Shown here piece after piece: positions 22,287 through 34,000 of a DNA stretch of 64,000 nucleotides. A model generated the notes under the pieces. That model was given only the letters and a program-made list of their open reading frames with translations. It made no database searches and was not told where the DNA came from. Within the stretch, counting starts at the first letter, position 1. Every line of letters begins with the position of its first letter. The translations under genes were made by a program, and so were the position numbers. The DNA comes from Gerris lacustris (Eukaryota; Arthropoda; Insecta; Hemiptera; Gerridae): assembly GCA_951217055.1 (NCBI GenBank), contig OX578278.1, forward strand, positions 31,261,105-31,325,104, written 5' to 3'.

Positions 22287-24185
22287 CAGTAGAACTCCTA
22301 TTATCCAAATAAATTGGGGATTGGGGTCAAATTCGGATGGGCAGAAAATTTGTATGATTGAATGTAGTCCAAGAATTAAAAAAAAAATATATGATTTCTA
22401 GAATAAACACTCCTTTTATTTATCGAATTAAATTTGACAAACCTAAGATATAGTGCTGTATCAAAATAGACAGTAAAAAGAAAAATTACATAGCCAACCC
22501 TGGCTTGTCTTAAAGTCTGTCTTTCCAAATTAAGTTTTTCACAAAACATCAATACCTTTTTACATAAGTCCTTAATAATTCAATTTTGATACATGGGGAT
22601 CCAGTACAACCTAGGTTACACCTGAACCTTAGGGTTAACTAAAGTAATTTGAATTGCCAACTGAAATTGCTTGACAATAAACCCCAAAACCTTTTGGGCC
22701 AATTGCATTATTATCCAAATTTCACTCTAATTTTTTTTAAAATTGACTTAATGTGGTTGAATATTTGAAATGTTTTTCCTCCTGATTTTTTTTCTTTTTA
22801 CCATTAAAACTTGGTAATATAAGAAAAATGAAATTGGATATAATCCATTCATACAACATTCTCTTGCCTTGTTGGATGTTTACCTTAACTACTTGCTTCC
22901 TTAAAACCTTTTAAAAATGACAGCTTCATTCTTAAGAGCCTTACTGTCTTGCAATCTATTACTGCCTAAATCAAATTGGAGTTATAAAGATGTGGCAAAT
23001 TATTTAAATTTCATCGTGAGTACAGCAAAAACCCTATGAAAATGGTCACATGCCAAAATACTTAACTGCTTCCTTTTTTTTTTATCTCAGCAAAAGACCT
23101 TCTTTATGGTATTAGGATTTTGTAATCTTCAATCACAATATAAGGTTTAAAATAACGCTATCTTAATAGTGAAAATTATATTGTGCCATCAGCTGGCTAA
23201 AGGAAGCTATCAGTATCATGACTTATGATCTAAGTGTGGCTATCGGTTCTCAAACTATTAAAGTTCAACCTAACAAAGGATTGTTAGGGCTTTATAAAGT
23301 ATCATAATATGATCTCAGGTGTAGACATGGTTTTTCTGTGGTTTTATCACATGCTAAGGAGTTCAAAAATAATATATATTGTGGTGCAACAGCCCTCTAG
23401 GGGCCAGAACTTCTTGGGTGGTTCTCAACTACTGTATTGGTGTTAACACATATACACCCATAAATTTAAATTCCCCTTACACAAAAATGTAATTGTTAGA
23501 ATTGATATGATTTGTTATTTATTTTACTGAAAGAGTAATTATTGATTTTTAAGGTCCTTTTACTACACTATTTTTCAATAGTGTACGTTTAAAATTTCCT
23601 TTGTACAATATTTAAATTATTTGTACAGTAAATGTATGTTATTAAATGAAAAAAGAAAAAGTTATTATAAAAAGTTTTAAGAAAAAGGTGTTCCTAAAAT
23701 TATCATGTGTTATGGTAAAATTAACATTAACCATGTATTTTTGCAAAATCTAAATAATTTTGTCATAATTAAACAAAAATAGTGATAAGTTAAAATTAAT
23801 ATTATTAATTACATTAAGGTATTATGTTTCATTTTAATATACAACAATTTTTGGTATTTTTATTACTTAATTTATTGTGGTCAGTTGTTTATACTCAATC
23901 CAGTAGAATACACAAGAGTGCCGATAATCTGGATTAATTGGAAACGGAAATTGGATTTTATGAAAGGACCGGTATACATCTTCAATATAAAAAAAACTTG
24001 CTAAAATTGTTCATAGTTCCCTCTGATGGTTACAGAAGTGGAGCAAGATTAAAAAAAACCATTAGTAGTTAAATAATTGTTATGTGTTTTTGTTAAAGAA
24101 AAAAATACTGTATATACATTATTGTATGTATTGACTGTCTTATCGAATCCGGATTTTTGACTTCCAAATTTTTGACGCTCTATTG
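22287..24185. mobile_element. Old Tigger/pogo-like element
   Basis: The left end CAGTAGAACTCCTATTATCC and the right end (reverse complement CAATAGAGCGTCAAAAATTT) resemble pogo/Tigger termini. A further end-like segment, CAGTAGAATACACAAGAGTG, is at 23902. No convincing transposase remains. The borders are uncertain because TA is seen only on the right. Confidence 0.4.
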
Positions 24186-24714
24186 TAGTTTCAAACAGTA
24201 TTTTGAAAAAACCAAAAGCACAAATTTAATAAATAAGTGAATGGTCTAAAAATAAGTTCTTTAATTCAGGTCCCAAATATGGTCCTGTAAGTTGAATGAT
24301 GATTGATCTCAACTTTTGCCTTAAATGAATTGAAGGATAGAAAAGGTTTGTTATGTAACTAGTGTGGACCTTCGCCCTGGTTGTTAAATTATTAAATTAA
24401 TCCACTGAATGCAATGACAAATTCAAAGTCGAGACTAAGTTTCTACCAATTTTTCGAGTTTAAACATGAAATTATAGGATCATTATCAATGAATATATCT
24501 TATTAAAACAAATGAAGATATCTTGAAATGGTTGTAATGCATGGTAGATAATTAGTTAATTGTTTTGTTTTTTTAGGAAGGAATTAGTAGAAAAGGATAA
24601 AGGTGAAGAGGCTATATCATCAGATACCTGGGTGGGCAAGTAATAGATTTGATCGGATTATTTTGTAAATGTACAGAGTAAAGGGCCATAATATCTCAAT
24701 AATAATAATAATAG

Positions 24715-25100
24715 TTTTTCCGACTCTTCTTCCTAAGCAAAAGCCTGTTTTTAAAGAGTTGTTGTTTCATGGTATCATTTATCATTTACAGCTACAGTTT
24801 TTTTCCAGCTTAGCCTGTCCATAGCTGGCCTTCCTCTACTTTTTACATTTCCATTCCACTCAGTCACTATCTGTCTGGTTTCAGACTGTACAAATGACCT
24901 GCTCACTTCCACGTTGCTTTATGTCCTTGTTTTATCATACTTTTGTCTCTGCTTCTTGCTATCAACTTTCTGTTTTGTACTCTGTTTCTTACTCTTTTTT
25001 TCTGCTTATTCCAAACATTGACCTAACCATCTGACACTGTGCTTTAACCAGTGTCTGGTCTAATTTCTGAGTGAGGGTACCCACGTTTGGCATCCATATA
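24715..25100 (-). pseudogene. LINE C-terminal relic, antisense to the BTB gene
   Basis: On the minus strand about 24800-24950 reads QGHKATWK-(stop)-AGHLYSLKPD then, after a frame change, VTEWNGNVKSRGRPAMDRLSWKK. This is the order W-x-W-AGH ... VxEW ... RGRPxxRW of the region after the RT domain in many LINEs. A TGA stands where a Trp is expected. It is a fossil. Confidence 0.5.
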
Positions 25101-26236
25101 GCATTGTGGGGAAAATACAGTTCTACAAGGCTTCAGAGAGACCAATATTTCCTTCAACCATACCTACTCTTCTGAGTCTGATGAGGTAAACTAGAGATAG
25201 AAGAATAATACCTCAATAGTCACTGTTGTATAATGATTATGACAACAAATATTGTTTGTAAGCCATTCCATTGATCAGGGTTTTGGATTTTGCTAGATTT
25301 ATTGTCACATTAAGTTACTATTTAGGTGCTTTAATTCTGTACTCTATTTATTCCCTAAAGTAATCTGTTATTCAAAAATCATCTTACTTAATCAACTCTA
25401 GTCTAGTCTAGTTAACTTTGAAATGTTAATCACATACTTTCATTAATCCTTTTGACTTTAATCTGTTCCAACAATGGCATGCTACCTTAAACCTCTCAAT
25501 CCACTGAGTCCCCATGGCCCCTATCCTCTTTATAACTTCACTCTGCTAGTTCTCGTCTTGTATGTCCTGATCAACACATTGTTAAAGTTTTATAGGTCAA
25601 AGGGATCAACCACTTCAACAAATCTTATCAATGTGAACATTAGTGATGCTTTTCTCACCTCTCTGGGAATTGGAACAAGATTTTGGTGTGAGAATGGTAT
25701 TTTCCAGCAAACAGTACTACTCTGTTAATCCCCCCCCCCTCCTTGCACTGTTTTATTTAAAGTATGAGTTTATTGATAATGACAAAAAATAATTATAAAT
25801 CGATCTACGCTTATTTATTAGTTTGGTTTTCAAACATCAGTTTTACTTTATGTTATTTAGGGTTAGCAGAATGTAGCTTATTCTTAATATTTATGTTGTT
25901 CGTGTAGAAGCTTTTGATTACACATTTTACTTATCCTTATTTGTTATTCCTTTAATTTTCCTGTTCAATGAATATACTTTAGGGACACCTTGTATTTACA
26001 AATTGTTAACAATGTGAAAGAAATGCTTTAATTTTGTCTTTATTACCATTAGTTTTTAGTGTGAATAAAAATGTTTATTTATAAAAAACCTTCTTTTATT
26101 AAACCCTTATAAAACTAATTGTTCAAAAACTCTGGTTTAACCCTGGGAAATGCACGGCCCTGTTTAGATAAAACTGCAATTTAGATTGATTTTTTGCTAT
26201 TATTAGATTAACCATTCCCTGTCTGTCATCTTGCAG
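25100..26236. other. Intron sequence, no recognised gene
   Basis: The 84-codon frame at 25474-25728 has a hydrophobic stretch but no motif and ends beside a C-run. Possibly upstream parts of the antisense LINE relic extend to about 25200. Confidence 0.35.
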
Positions 26237-26301
26237 GAATAAGAATGCTGTGCCCATATTGTCCTGACAGGGCACCACTTAAACTTAAATCTCATTGCTA
26301 A
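26237..26301 (+). CDS. Candidate terminal exon with half a zinc finger (decayed member?)
   Basis: After TGTCATCTTGCAG (acceptor 26235-26236) a phase-1 entry reads G-IRMLCPYCPDRAPLKLKSHC and TAA (26299-26301). CPYCPDRAPLK...LKSH resembles the first part of lola-type single fingers (CPYC..R...LKxH), but the spacing is short and the second zinc-binding His is replaced by Cys plus stop. Spliced to the common exons it would encode 265 aa. It may be a dying alternative exon; expression is unknown. Confidence 0.35.
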
Positions 26302-26596
26302 GCTAATTTTAGTGCAAGAAAGTGTCTGACTAACACCATCGAGAATAATTTTGTGTTATTAGTAAATCTTTTGATGCCTTTTAAGAGTATGTGGTCAGCT
26401 ACGTACGTCTGCAGGACATAGCTTGGCAATAGGCATTTGGAAGAAACAAACCGGTGGAGAGCAGCCATGTCCCACCCTTTTTGGCAGACAATGTCAGTTT
26501 CATGATCCTGAGTACGAAATTAGTTAACAGACCAAAAATCAAGTTGATGGTAGCTTGTCACTTAATTGGTGACCTCTTTGAATTAGAGTTATATTT

Positions 26597-26695
26597 GAAA
26601 TTCAATTTTTAAGTTTTTGGTAGTTTTCATACTACGGAAAGTTAAATTTTAATTTAAATCAAATTATAATTATTATTAACTACGGGAAACAGACA
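26597..26695. repeat. 99-bp direct repeat, copy 1 (body of tRNA-headed repeat)
   Basis: Identical base for base to 26945-27043 by eye. On the minus strand it follows the tRNA-like head at 26781-26708, so head plus body has SINE layout. The same body, inverted and slightly diverged, is at 8800-8912. Confidence 0.85.
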
Positions 26696-26707
26696 GTGAA
26701 AAATACA

Positions 26708-26781
26708 CTCCAGCGCGGGGATTTGAACCACGGGCCTCTATATTTCCAGTATAGCGCTCTTCCATCTAAGCTACGCAGGAG
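26708..26781 (-). tRNA. tRNA-like sequence (pseudo-tRNA or SINE head), anticodon position GGA
   Basis: The 74-nt minus-strand sequence folds as a class I tRNA: acceptor CTCCTGC/GCTGGAG (one mismatch), D arm TAGCTTAGATGGAAGAGC, anticodon stem CTATA/TATAG with loop CTGGAAA, 5-nt variable region, and T arm CGTGG-TTCAAAT-CCCCG (one mismatch). Internal promoter boxes are close to consensus (A box TAGCTTAGATGG, B box GTTCAAATC). The anticodon would be GGA (Ser), but Ser tRNAs need a long variable arm, which is absent. No CCA is encoded. It is most likely a tRNA-derived repeat head or pseudogene. Confidence 0.65.
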
Positions 26782-26944
26782 AATGATTTTTCACTACCGT
26801 AATCGATAACTAGTCCCGAATCCAAGCTTTCAATATTCATATACATTTAGACAGTCAATATTTATGACATTAGAACTAAACCAAGAATTAACGCTTATAA
26901 TTATAAAGTACTCAATTAGTACCTGTACCTTGTACAATCAATTC

Positions 26945-27043
26945 GAAATTCAATTTTTAAGTTTTTGGTAGTTTTCATACTACGGAAAGTTAAATTTTAA
27001 TTTAAATCAAATTATAATTATTATTAACTACGGGAAACAGACA
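26945..27043. repeat. 99-bp direct repeat, copy 2
   Basis: Identical to 26597-26695. Here no tRNA-like head follows; the repeat runs straight into an inverse copy of itself. Confidence 0.85.
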
Positions 27044-27085
27044 TGTCTGTTTCCCGTAGTTAATAATAATTATAATTTGATTTAA
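27002..27085. repeat. Perfect 84-bp palindrome
   Basis: Two 42-nt arms meet at ACA/TGT (27043/27044) without a loop. The arms are the terminal part of the repeat body (TACGGGAAACAGACA and its inverse). Confidence 0.85.
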
Positions 27086-27335
27086 GTTATATTTGATTAA
27101 CTGACCTACTAAGTGACAAACTACCATCAACTTCATTTTTGGTATTCTACCTAAGTTCGTACTCAGGATCATGAAAATCACATTGTCCACCAAAAAGGGT
27201 GGGACATGGCCTTCACCGGTTTGTTTTCTTCAAATGTCCACACTTTTTTCCAAAGGCACCAAAAGATTTACTTATTCACAAATTTCTAGCTTGATGTTAG
27301 TCAGACACTTTTTTGCACGCTATCTCCTGGACTAT

Positions 27336-29237
27336 TAAATTTATTTATTATTCATGTTTATATTTAATTGTGTTAAAAGGTGTGTGCGCATCTGGGGTTA
27401 AATCAAGGGTTGGCAAATGTCTTATATAGCATAATGAGTGTACAATTGTTACACTTTGATCAAACGATAGGATATTTTATATTTTAAAAATAGTTTTAAA
27501 CATTTAAAAAATTTAAGTTAAGTTTAGCTAATGTTATATATTATTTTAAAAGTTAAATTTTAAAAAATTAATCAAAGACTTGTTTTAAATATGGGAGTAT
27601 TCTACATTAATTTGGTTGGTATGTAAAGCATAGCATAGTTATGAATGGAATAGAACAAATGGATGAATAGAAACAAATAAAGGTATTTTGTCCTCTCTTC
27701 CTCCTCCCCCCCCCTCCCACCACCCAGGCTGTCAATTACTTTAATACTTTAAACATTTCAGCTCTTACTTGGACAAATGTCTATTGCTTTGCCACTTTAC
27801 ACTATCCAATACTTATTCACTGGCTTCAACTTGGAGGCCGTGTGCTTTTCTTGTTTCACAACTTTTGACCACTAAATAAAGATTTTGTTACTAAATATTT
27901 TCTTTTCCTTTAAAGCGAGACACTAACTCATGTCCAAAGACTTCCTTTTTTAAAAAGTCACACTCAATGGCCTTATTAATTATTACCTCTATCTAAATTT
28001 TAGTCTTAAATGACAGTTTTTTTTTTTTTTAGATCTTTATGGGCTCTAGTAATTCCCAAATATTCACTAAATTCATATTATTTATGAGTTAGATAAAATA
28101 TTAGTTTAACATTTTATTTACAGTATTAATAAAGGTCTTATGTGATTGGTCAAGTTTAGTCATTTATAATATCTGTAGGCAAAAGTGAGGACCGTTATAA
28201 CTTCCTGCTGTTGTTTGTATGGAGGTTGTTAACACACCTGTGTCTCTTAAATTACCCAACACAAATATTTGAATCTTTGCAGTCATGCTCTGTGTAATAA
28301 CTAATAACACAAACTCAGGAAAAATATAGGGAAGCCCCTAAAAAGCAAGGGGCTAACATTTTTTTAAAGTAAATGTCAGTTTCAAAGTAAATATCAGTTT
28401 TTCTTTGTAAAAACAACTTTAGTTTTTAAGGAATTTTTCACACCTCCCATATTTTGTAAGGAAAAAAAAAGTCCCTAGGAAGAGATTTAGAGTAGTTTCA
28501 TTACATTAAATGCATTTAAAGCTGTTTGTTTTAGTCATTATAATAAAAGTTTCAATAGTTATGGCTAAAACAAACTTTTAGTGGGCCGATTATGCTGGTT
28601 AGTGAGCTAATCTGATTTTTTAAATTGCCTACGGTTCAGGTCTTCAGACTATCACACTTTATGCTCAAACCATTATTTGGTTAGAGACCTTTGGTCTTTT
28701 AACAATTTTATTAATTTTGTATTATGTTTTCTTGTTTTGAAGATAACAATTAAAAACATAATTAAAATTAACAATTCATGAACATAAATATTCCAGATAG
28801 GATGGTATCCATGCAAAATTAAACTACTTTAATCTAATTAGTAGTTACCCAGATTTTATACCACTATTGGCTTGAAGCCCAGACCTTATTCCTATTACTT
28901 AGAAAGCTTCCAATTTATTTCAGAAATTGAATAAACTTGATTTGAGTGAATGGGGCAGTCATCAATTGATAATTTGTTAAAAGTATATTTCTTTCTCTTT
29001 TTTATTTGGGTGGTGAGGGGAGCGTTGGAGCCCATAAAAAGATCTTTAACCCTCCAAGGCCCGGTCGCTAGTCCGGGGCCACCCTAAAAAACATAAATAC
29101 TTTTTTTTTTTAAATTAATTTATTGGATTGTCTTGGCCAACTATTTAATTATTTTTGTGGAAAGTGTTGGGTTCTTGAAAAAGATCTTTTTCCTTTTTTT
29201 TCTTCAAAATGATTTATTTGTGTTTAAATTAGAAAGA
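27336..29237. other. Intron sequence, no recognised gene
   Basis: Contains an inverted pair near 28030 (AGATCTTTATGGGCTC) and 29022-29046 (GAGCCCATAAAAAGATCT) that may bound an old 1-kb element. At 28545-28640 sequence related to 63185-63290 occurs (GTGGCTAAAACAAACTTTTA type). At 29046 TTTAACCCTCCAAGG resembles a piggyBac end, unpaired. Confidence 0.4.
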
Positions 29238-29428
29238 CAGTAATCTCTTGATATTCATGGGAATTATTTTCCATAATGTCCTGCTGGAGAACTGGATAAC
29301 TGATGGTGAAGTGTTTTTGCCTTTTTTCGGATGATTTGCGAGCTCAAAGAAACCTTTTTTCTTTGACACTTTGTCTTGTTTTTTTTTGCCGCAGATAATC
29401 CAACCCTGTGGATATCAAGAGAATACTG
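29238..29428. mobile_element. Short Tigger/pogo-like MITE
   Basis: The ends are CAGTAATCTCTTGATATTCA and, reverse complemented, CAGTATTCTCTTGATATCCA. Interior GATGATTTGCGAGCTCAAAG matches the elements at 20117-20987 and 47219-47480. TA flanks the right end only. Confidence 0.6.
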
Positions 29429-29564
29429 TATAATAATGATTGAATATATCAAAACGAAGTGAGATTGATAGATATACAATGCACTCTGTGACTGATCATT
29501 ATATTATGAAAGCCTGATTGATATTCCAGATCAGCACGGTAGCAGAAAATATCACTTTTACTTA

Positions 29565-29870
29565 CTTGGTTGATGAGGGGAGCTTTGTGGCCGTGTGTGG
29601 CTTCATTTGTCATGTCTGCTCAGCCATCAATAAATGGAGGGCTAGTTTGATCCGGTACCACGATGATCTGATTTACATGACTAATATTATTCCCACCATA
29701 CAAGCTTTGGCTGTACCTAGTTCCTTGCATGAAGTGACTGGAACTCTCTACCATGGGATTGTATAAATGGGACCAATAAGGACCTAATTGCTTGGTTCCA
29801 ACAAGTGATTCATCCTTGCCGTCTAACTACTATCACTACTTACTCTGTTTAATTAGACCACTTCATTCTC
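29565..29870 (+). repeat. SINE-like dispersed repeat, copy 2
   Basis: Has TGCTCAGCCATCA, AGTTTGATCC (B-box-like), TCTGATTTACATGA, GACTGGAACTCTCTACCATG and GGACCTAATTGCTTGGTTC in the same order as 9625-10030. Confidence 0.55.
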
Positions 29871-29915
29871 TGCATATTACTTGGTTGGTGTCACTGGGTT
29901 GAGTCAGTTTATTAT

Positions 29916-30335
29916 AGGTTTGTTCCAACTCCCCTATCTGTACCGTCCTTTGAGTCGTCCCATGGATTGCATTTGCACATTGTACTGTAGTAAAATCATG
30001 TCAGGTTGGAACGGGTTTAGGATCATAATTCACACCATATTAAAAAAATTCAAGGAAACCTAACAGTTAGGGAACCTTTCTGTTTACATGTGTGGCGGTC
30101 ATAACTGCGCATGTCATACAAACCAGTACTTGGTATTGTCAGAGGATCGTTTGGACCGTACAGTAAACGGTCCAACTTTTCCCTACCCGGGTTAGGACAG
30201 TTTGGAGGGACAGTACGTAACACTGTCACAAGTCGGGTTGGAGTGGCTTTTATCCAATGTGCTAGCCCGTGACGATCTCGCTTGCGGTTACATTAGGGAT
30301 ACATTGACGGTACACTGCTTGGTTGGAACATACCT
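29916..30335. mobile_element. Inverted-repeat MITE of the GTTCCAAC family
   Basis: Starts AGGTTTGTTCCAACTC and ends GTTGGAACATACCT, inverted. Interior AGGATCGTTTGGACCGTA and CCGTGACGATC blocks recur in the copy at 53706-54003. Ends match the element at 2649-7169. Confidence 0.6.
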
Positions 30336-30513
30336 TTTTTACGGTTTTTCCACAGGAGCCTTTCCAAGTTCAATCTTTGCAAATGTTCAAATCAACTTAG
30401 ATAATTATTTTTAATATTAATTATTTATAGCAAGAATAAAGTAAAGTTAGTAAATAAAACTGAGTGAAAAGCATTTCCAGTTAACTGATGTTGGCCAAAA
30501 TATATAAACTACC

Positions 30514-30528
30514 CACACACACACACAC

Positions 30529-30595
<67 letters not shown>
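30514..30595. repeat. (CA)n/(AT)n microsatellite
   Basis: A short CA run (30514-30528) passes into about 32 AT units (30531-30595). The open frame across it is only a Tyr-Ile repeat. Confidence 0.95.
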
Positions 30596-30597
<2 letters not shown>

Positions 30598-30853
30598 TGT
30601 ATATATTTGGCTATAATGGGAAAAAGACTCTAGATTACAATGTCGTAGTTTAGATAGAAGCATGTTGATTATCAGAGTAACAGTCATATGTAGATTTATT
30701 TTATTATATTATCAGTAATTATTTGTATTTCTATGCTCTTTTATAGCTTGTTTAATCAAGATAAAGCTAACATAATTAACTAATAAAAATGTTTGACTTA
30801 GTTAACGGTGTTGGTGGTTTGAGGAATATGTTTTTGTCTTGTTTGTATTACAG

Positions 30854-31080
30854 TGTTTACACACGGACTATGGCGGAGATTGGACCCATCGCTGAAAAGA
30901 TTCAACTGTGACGAATGCGGTAAGATATTTAAACATCCCAGGTCGTTGGATCACCATAAGAAGATGCACGAAGGTCGCACGACGTGTCCTGTGTGTAGGC
31001 GTGTCTTCGGGCGTATGTACGCACTTCGTTTGCACATATCTGCCTCTCATCCCCAGGTCGATCTCAGGAAACTCAACTGA
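30854..31080 (+). CDS. Alternative C-terminal exon ZF-2 (two C2H2 fingers)
   Basis: A terminal exon of 75 residues entered in phase 1 after TGTATTACAG (30852-30853). Finger 1 is CDECGKIFKHPRSLDHHKKMH (C-x2-C-x12-H-x3-H) and finger 2 CPVCRRVFGRMYALRLHISA.. (C-x2-C-x12-H-x4-H), the pair layout of BTB-ZF proteins; it ends PQVDLRKLN. The isoform would be 319 aa. Codon third positions are G/C-richer than in ZF-1. AATAAA at 31371-31376 is a possible end signal. Frames on the other strand and in +2 are shadows. Confidence 0.92.
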
Positions 31081-34000
31081 TAATTACCCTGAAAGATAAA
31101 AACTACTTCCCCCCTCTTAACGGAGACTGAGAAAATTATGCTTTTTCAATTTTTCTTTCTTTCTTTCTTCACCCCTCCCTCCCATTTTCTTTTTTTTACC
31201 AAATGTAAATGCTTATTTATTTATTTTTGCCATCTGTTTATGCATTTTCCTTCTTAAATTATTTTTAATGCGTTTTCCTCTTTAAAATATTATTGGTTTA
31301 AACTTTATATTTTGCATCTTTCTTTAGGAATGTTCTCTAATCTAGTATTACTGTATACTTTTCTAAATATAATAAATAAGGCTATTAATAAGTTAATTTT
31401 GATGCCATTTACAGTTATAATTATGATAATTGATTTCATTATTATTACCTTGAGTACTGATAACTAGTCATATAATCTCTGAAGAAAATGTGTATTATCC
31501 TATTATTATTAGGATTGTTTTCTTGTCCTATTTTGAAATCGGCGCCAAATATATACTATATAATTAAATCAAATAAAAATATAATTATTAATTTTTAACG
31601 TGCAATATAAATTTAGCAACAAAAACTGGACTTAAGAATAATATTATTACTAACATTCCATTCTAATACCTATTTACCCTTGTTATTGGAGTAAGTATTG
31701 CTTCTATTGAAGAATTATTGAGAAGAAATAAAAATAAAATCCAGTTGATAGTTTTTCATATTTTTAAATTTGTGCATTTAAAAATTAGCAGGAAATCTAG
31801 AGATTCTTGTGCTCTTCCTCTGACTGCAGCTTTCACTCCTACTTTGGTCTTATCAATCAACTTTACAACTCCTTTGTTGAGTTCAAATATATTTTTATTC
31901 ATTAATTTACCCGAGAGCATTTACACTATTTGTTTTTGCTCCAAGAAAAGTTCAGGTCACAATAATACTTGAATACAGTCTATTATAATTAAAGCTTGAT
32001 AATAATTTATTAATATATTATAAAACTGAATCAGTTATATAAAGTTTATAACCTAAAGTATTTAAGGCCAGTTTTTTATGCTTACCTTTAAAAAACTAAA
32101 CTTCTTGTATATTTATTTCTTGTTTCTTTTATTATTATTATTTAAAAACTCTTAAATTTTATATTGATCTCAATGTAATAAAATGTTTAGTGTGTTGACT
32201 GAGAGAAAAAAAATATAGACTTAAATTTAGATGAGAATATATATATTTATTTATTTTTCATTGGGCAACTCGTGGGTAATTTATTATTAAACTTTTTCAG
32301 AATCTCTATAGGTTTGCCATTATAATAGTTTATTTAACAATTACCATTAATTATAATAAAACATCTCCATGAAACATTGGGTTAGTTACTTGTAAAGAAA
32401 AGAGAAAAAAACTTACTATTTATTACTTTTTATTTAAAGTGTGACAAGGTTAGTTATGATTATTTGGTTTAAAAATTCAAATTTTTCAGCTTAGCATATA
32501 TGTTTAAAAGCAAAAGTTTTTGACTCAATAGATTATTTGAGAGTTTTTCTGCCTCCATTTAATAATTTAAATGAGCTTAGTGCCCTTGAACATGATGAGA
32601 TTATGCTGCGCATCAACTACCGCCACAAATTTCCTAAAGTACCTATTAATTAAGTTGTTATTTAAAACCTTAAACCTTGAACAAATATACTTTACAATCA
32701 TTATATTTCAATCTTCTGAAAGGAATTGTAGCTGAGATCAAATAAATTTACATTTCAAGCAGTGCTGAATGCTGTCTCAATGCAATGCTAGTTTGTCTCA
32801 ATGCAATGCTGGTTTTTCTCAATTCAAAGCTAGTCTCAATGGATCAGAATGTTAATTATTGCACCTTATCTAAGTGATCAGGAAATCCAAAACCCGGTGC
32901 TTTCTTGAGAATGACCCCCCCCCCCCATGTGTTTGAAATATTCGGGCTTATCTTATCCCAGAAGTGGTTTTCCCCAAAGCATATAGGAAAAAAACCTAGT
33001 GTGTAAATTACATTAAAAATATTCTGATTTTTTAGATAGATTTTTAAATAATACCCAATTAAAAAGAAAAAAAAAACAAACATTATTTTAATATTGATTC
33101 TAAAAAGAATAACTAAGTCTTATAACTAAGACTAATTTTTTTGTCAATTTTAATCCTTAAAAAAAAGTAATTATGTAAACTGGACCAAAAACACTTTAAA
33201 TATTCTAGTCATTTTTCATTACCTAATATAATATAGGTATTTACAATAAAAAAATAATTAGGAAATTAAATTTATTTAATCTTCAATCTTTTTTCAATGT
33301 AAGGTTACTGTGCTATTATATTTATTTTATTTACTGGAAAAAAAAAAAAAAAAAAAAAAATGGAAAATGCATAACAGTGGTATTGTTGCTATTACTATTA
33401 TTATTTGTTAATAATTCTCTCCTCATAAATTAATATTTTTACAATTTATTATTGTATTAGGTATGGATTTAATAGAAATAAGTAATTTCTATTTAACATT
33501 TATTTACTTTATCTATATCCCATCCTCTCTACTTTGAATCATTACTTCAAAAGTTACTTTACATTTTTTCAAAAATAATATAATAAAAAGGTTCAGTTGA
33601 TATGTAAATTCCATTCTTTATCCCCTCCCCTGTTCAATATTGTGATATCTGCTAAACAAACAAAAATTCAGTAATAAATATTTTTTAAAAATGATAATAT
33701 AAGTTCACAAGGATTAGCTAAAAACTATTTTAATTTTTTTTTTTATACAGTTAATGGGAAGTGAAAAAAGCAGTAATTAAAAAGGCTGATATCTATTACC
33801 TCATTTTAGACCACTGGAATTAGAGATTTTAAAAGCTGAAAACCTTAAATTTTTCTACTTTAATGGATTTGGTTGAAAGCTTTTGCATTTGGTTTGTTTT
33901 GTACGAGTAGTTAAAAGATTACTCATTAAATAAGTGAATAATTTGTTTAAACAATTAACGTAAACATAAAATAAATAATTTATATAATTTTTAAAATACT

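Larger units (their letters stand above)
26313..27335. repeat. Large foldback element carrying a tRNA-headed repeat
   Basis: Left arm about 26313-26590 and right arm about 27085-27335 are inverted copies (shared blocks AAAGTGTCTGACTAACA, AGTAAATCTTTTG, CAAACCGGTG and ATGTCCCACCCTTTTTGG). Between them lie two identical 99-bp direct repeats, the tRNA-like sequence and a 84-bp palindrome. The centre looks like a later insertion or rearrangement. Confidence 0.75.

Noticed and set aside
24576..24640. Coding-like KELVEKDKGEEAISSDTW peptide after TTTTTTTAG
   Set aside because: The frame needs a phase-2 entry, while the common BTB exons end in phase 1; a phase-1 entry meets a stop at once.
29046..29065. 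TTTAACCCTCCAAGG as a piggyBac terminus
   Set aside because: No partner end was found; a TTAACCCT word is expected by chance in AT-rich DNA.
30481..30687. 68-codon minus-strand frame
   Set aside because: It crosses the (AT)n and (CA)n microsatellite; low complexity only.
30868..31099. Frames on the other strand and in +2 over ZF-2
   Set aside because: They lack the C2H2 pattern, which is explained by the phase-1 frame.
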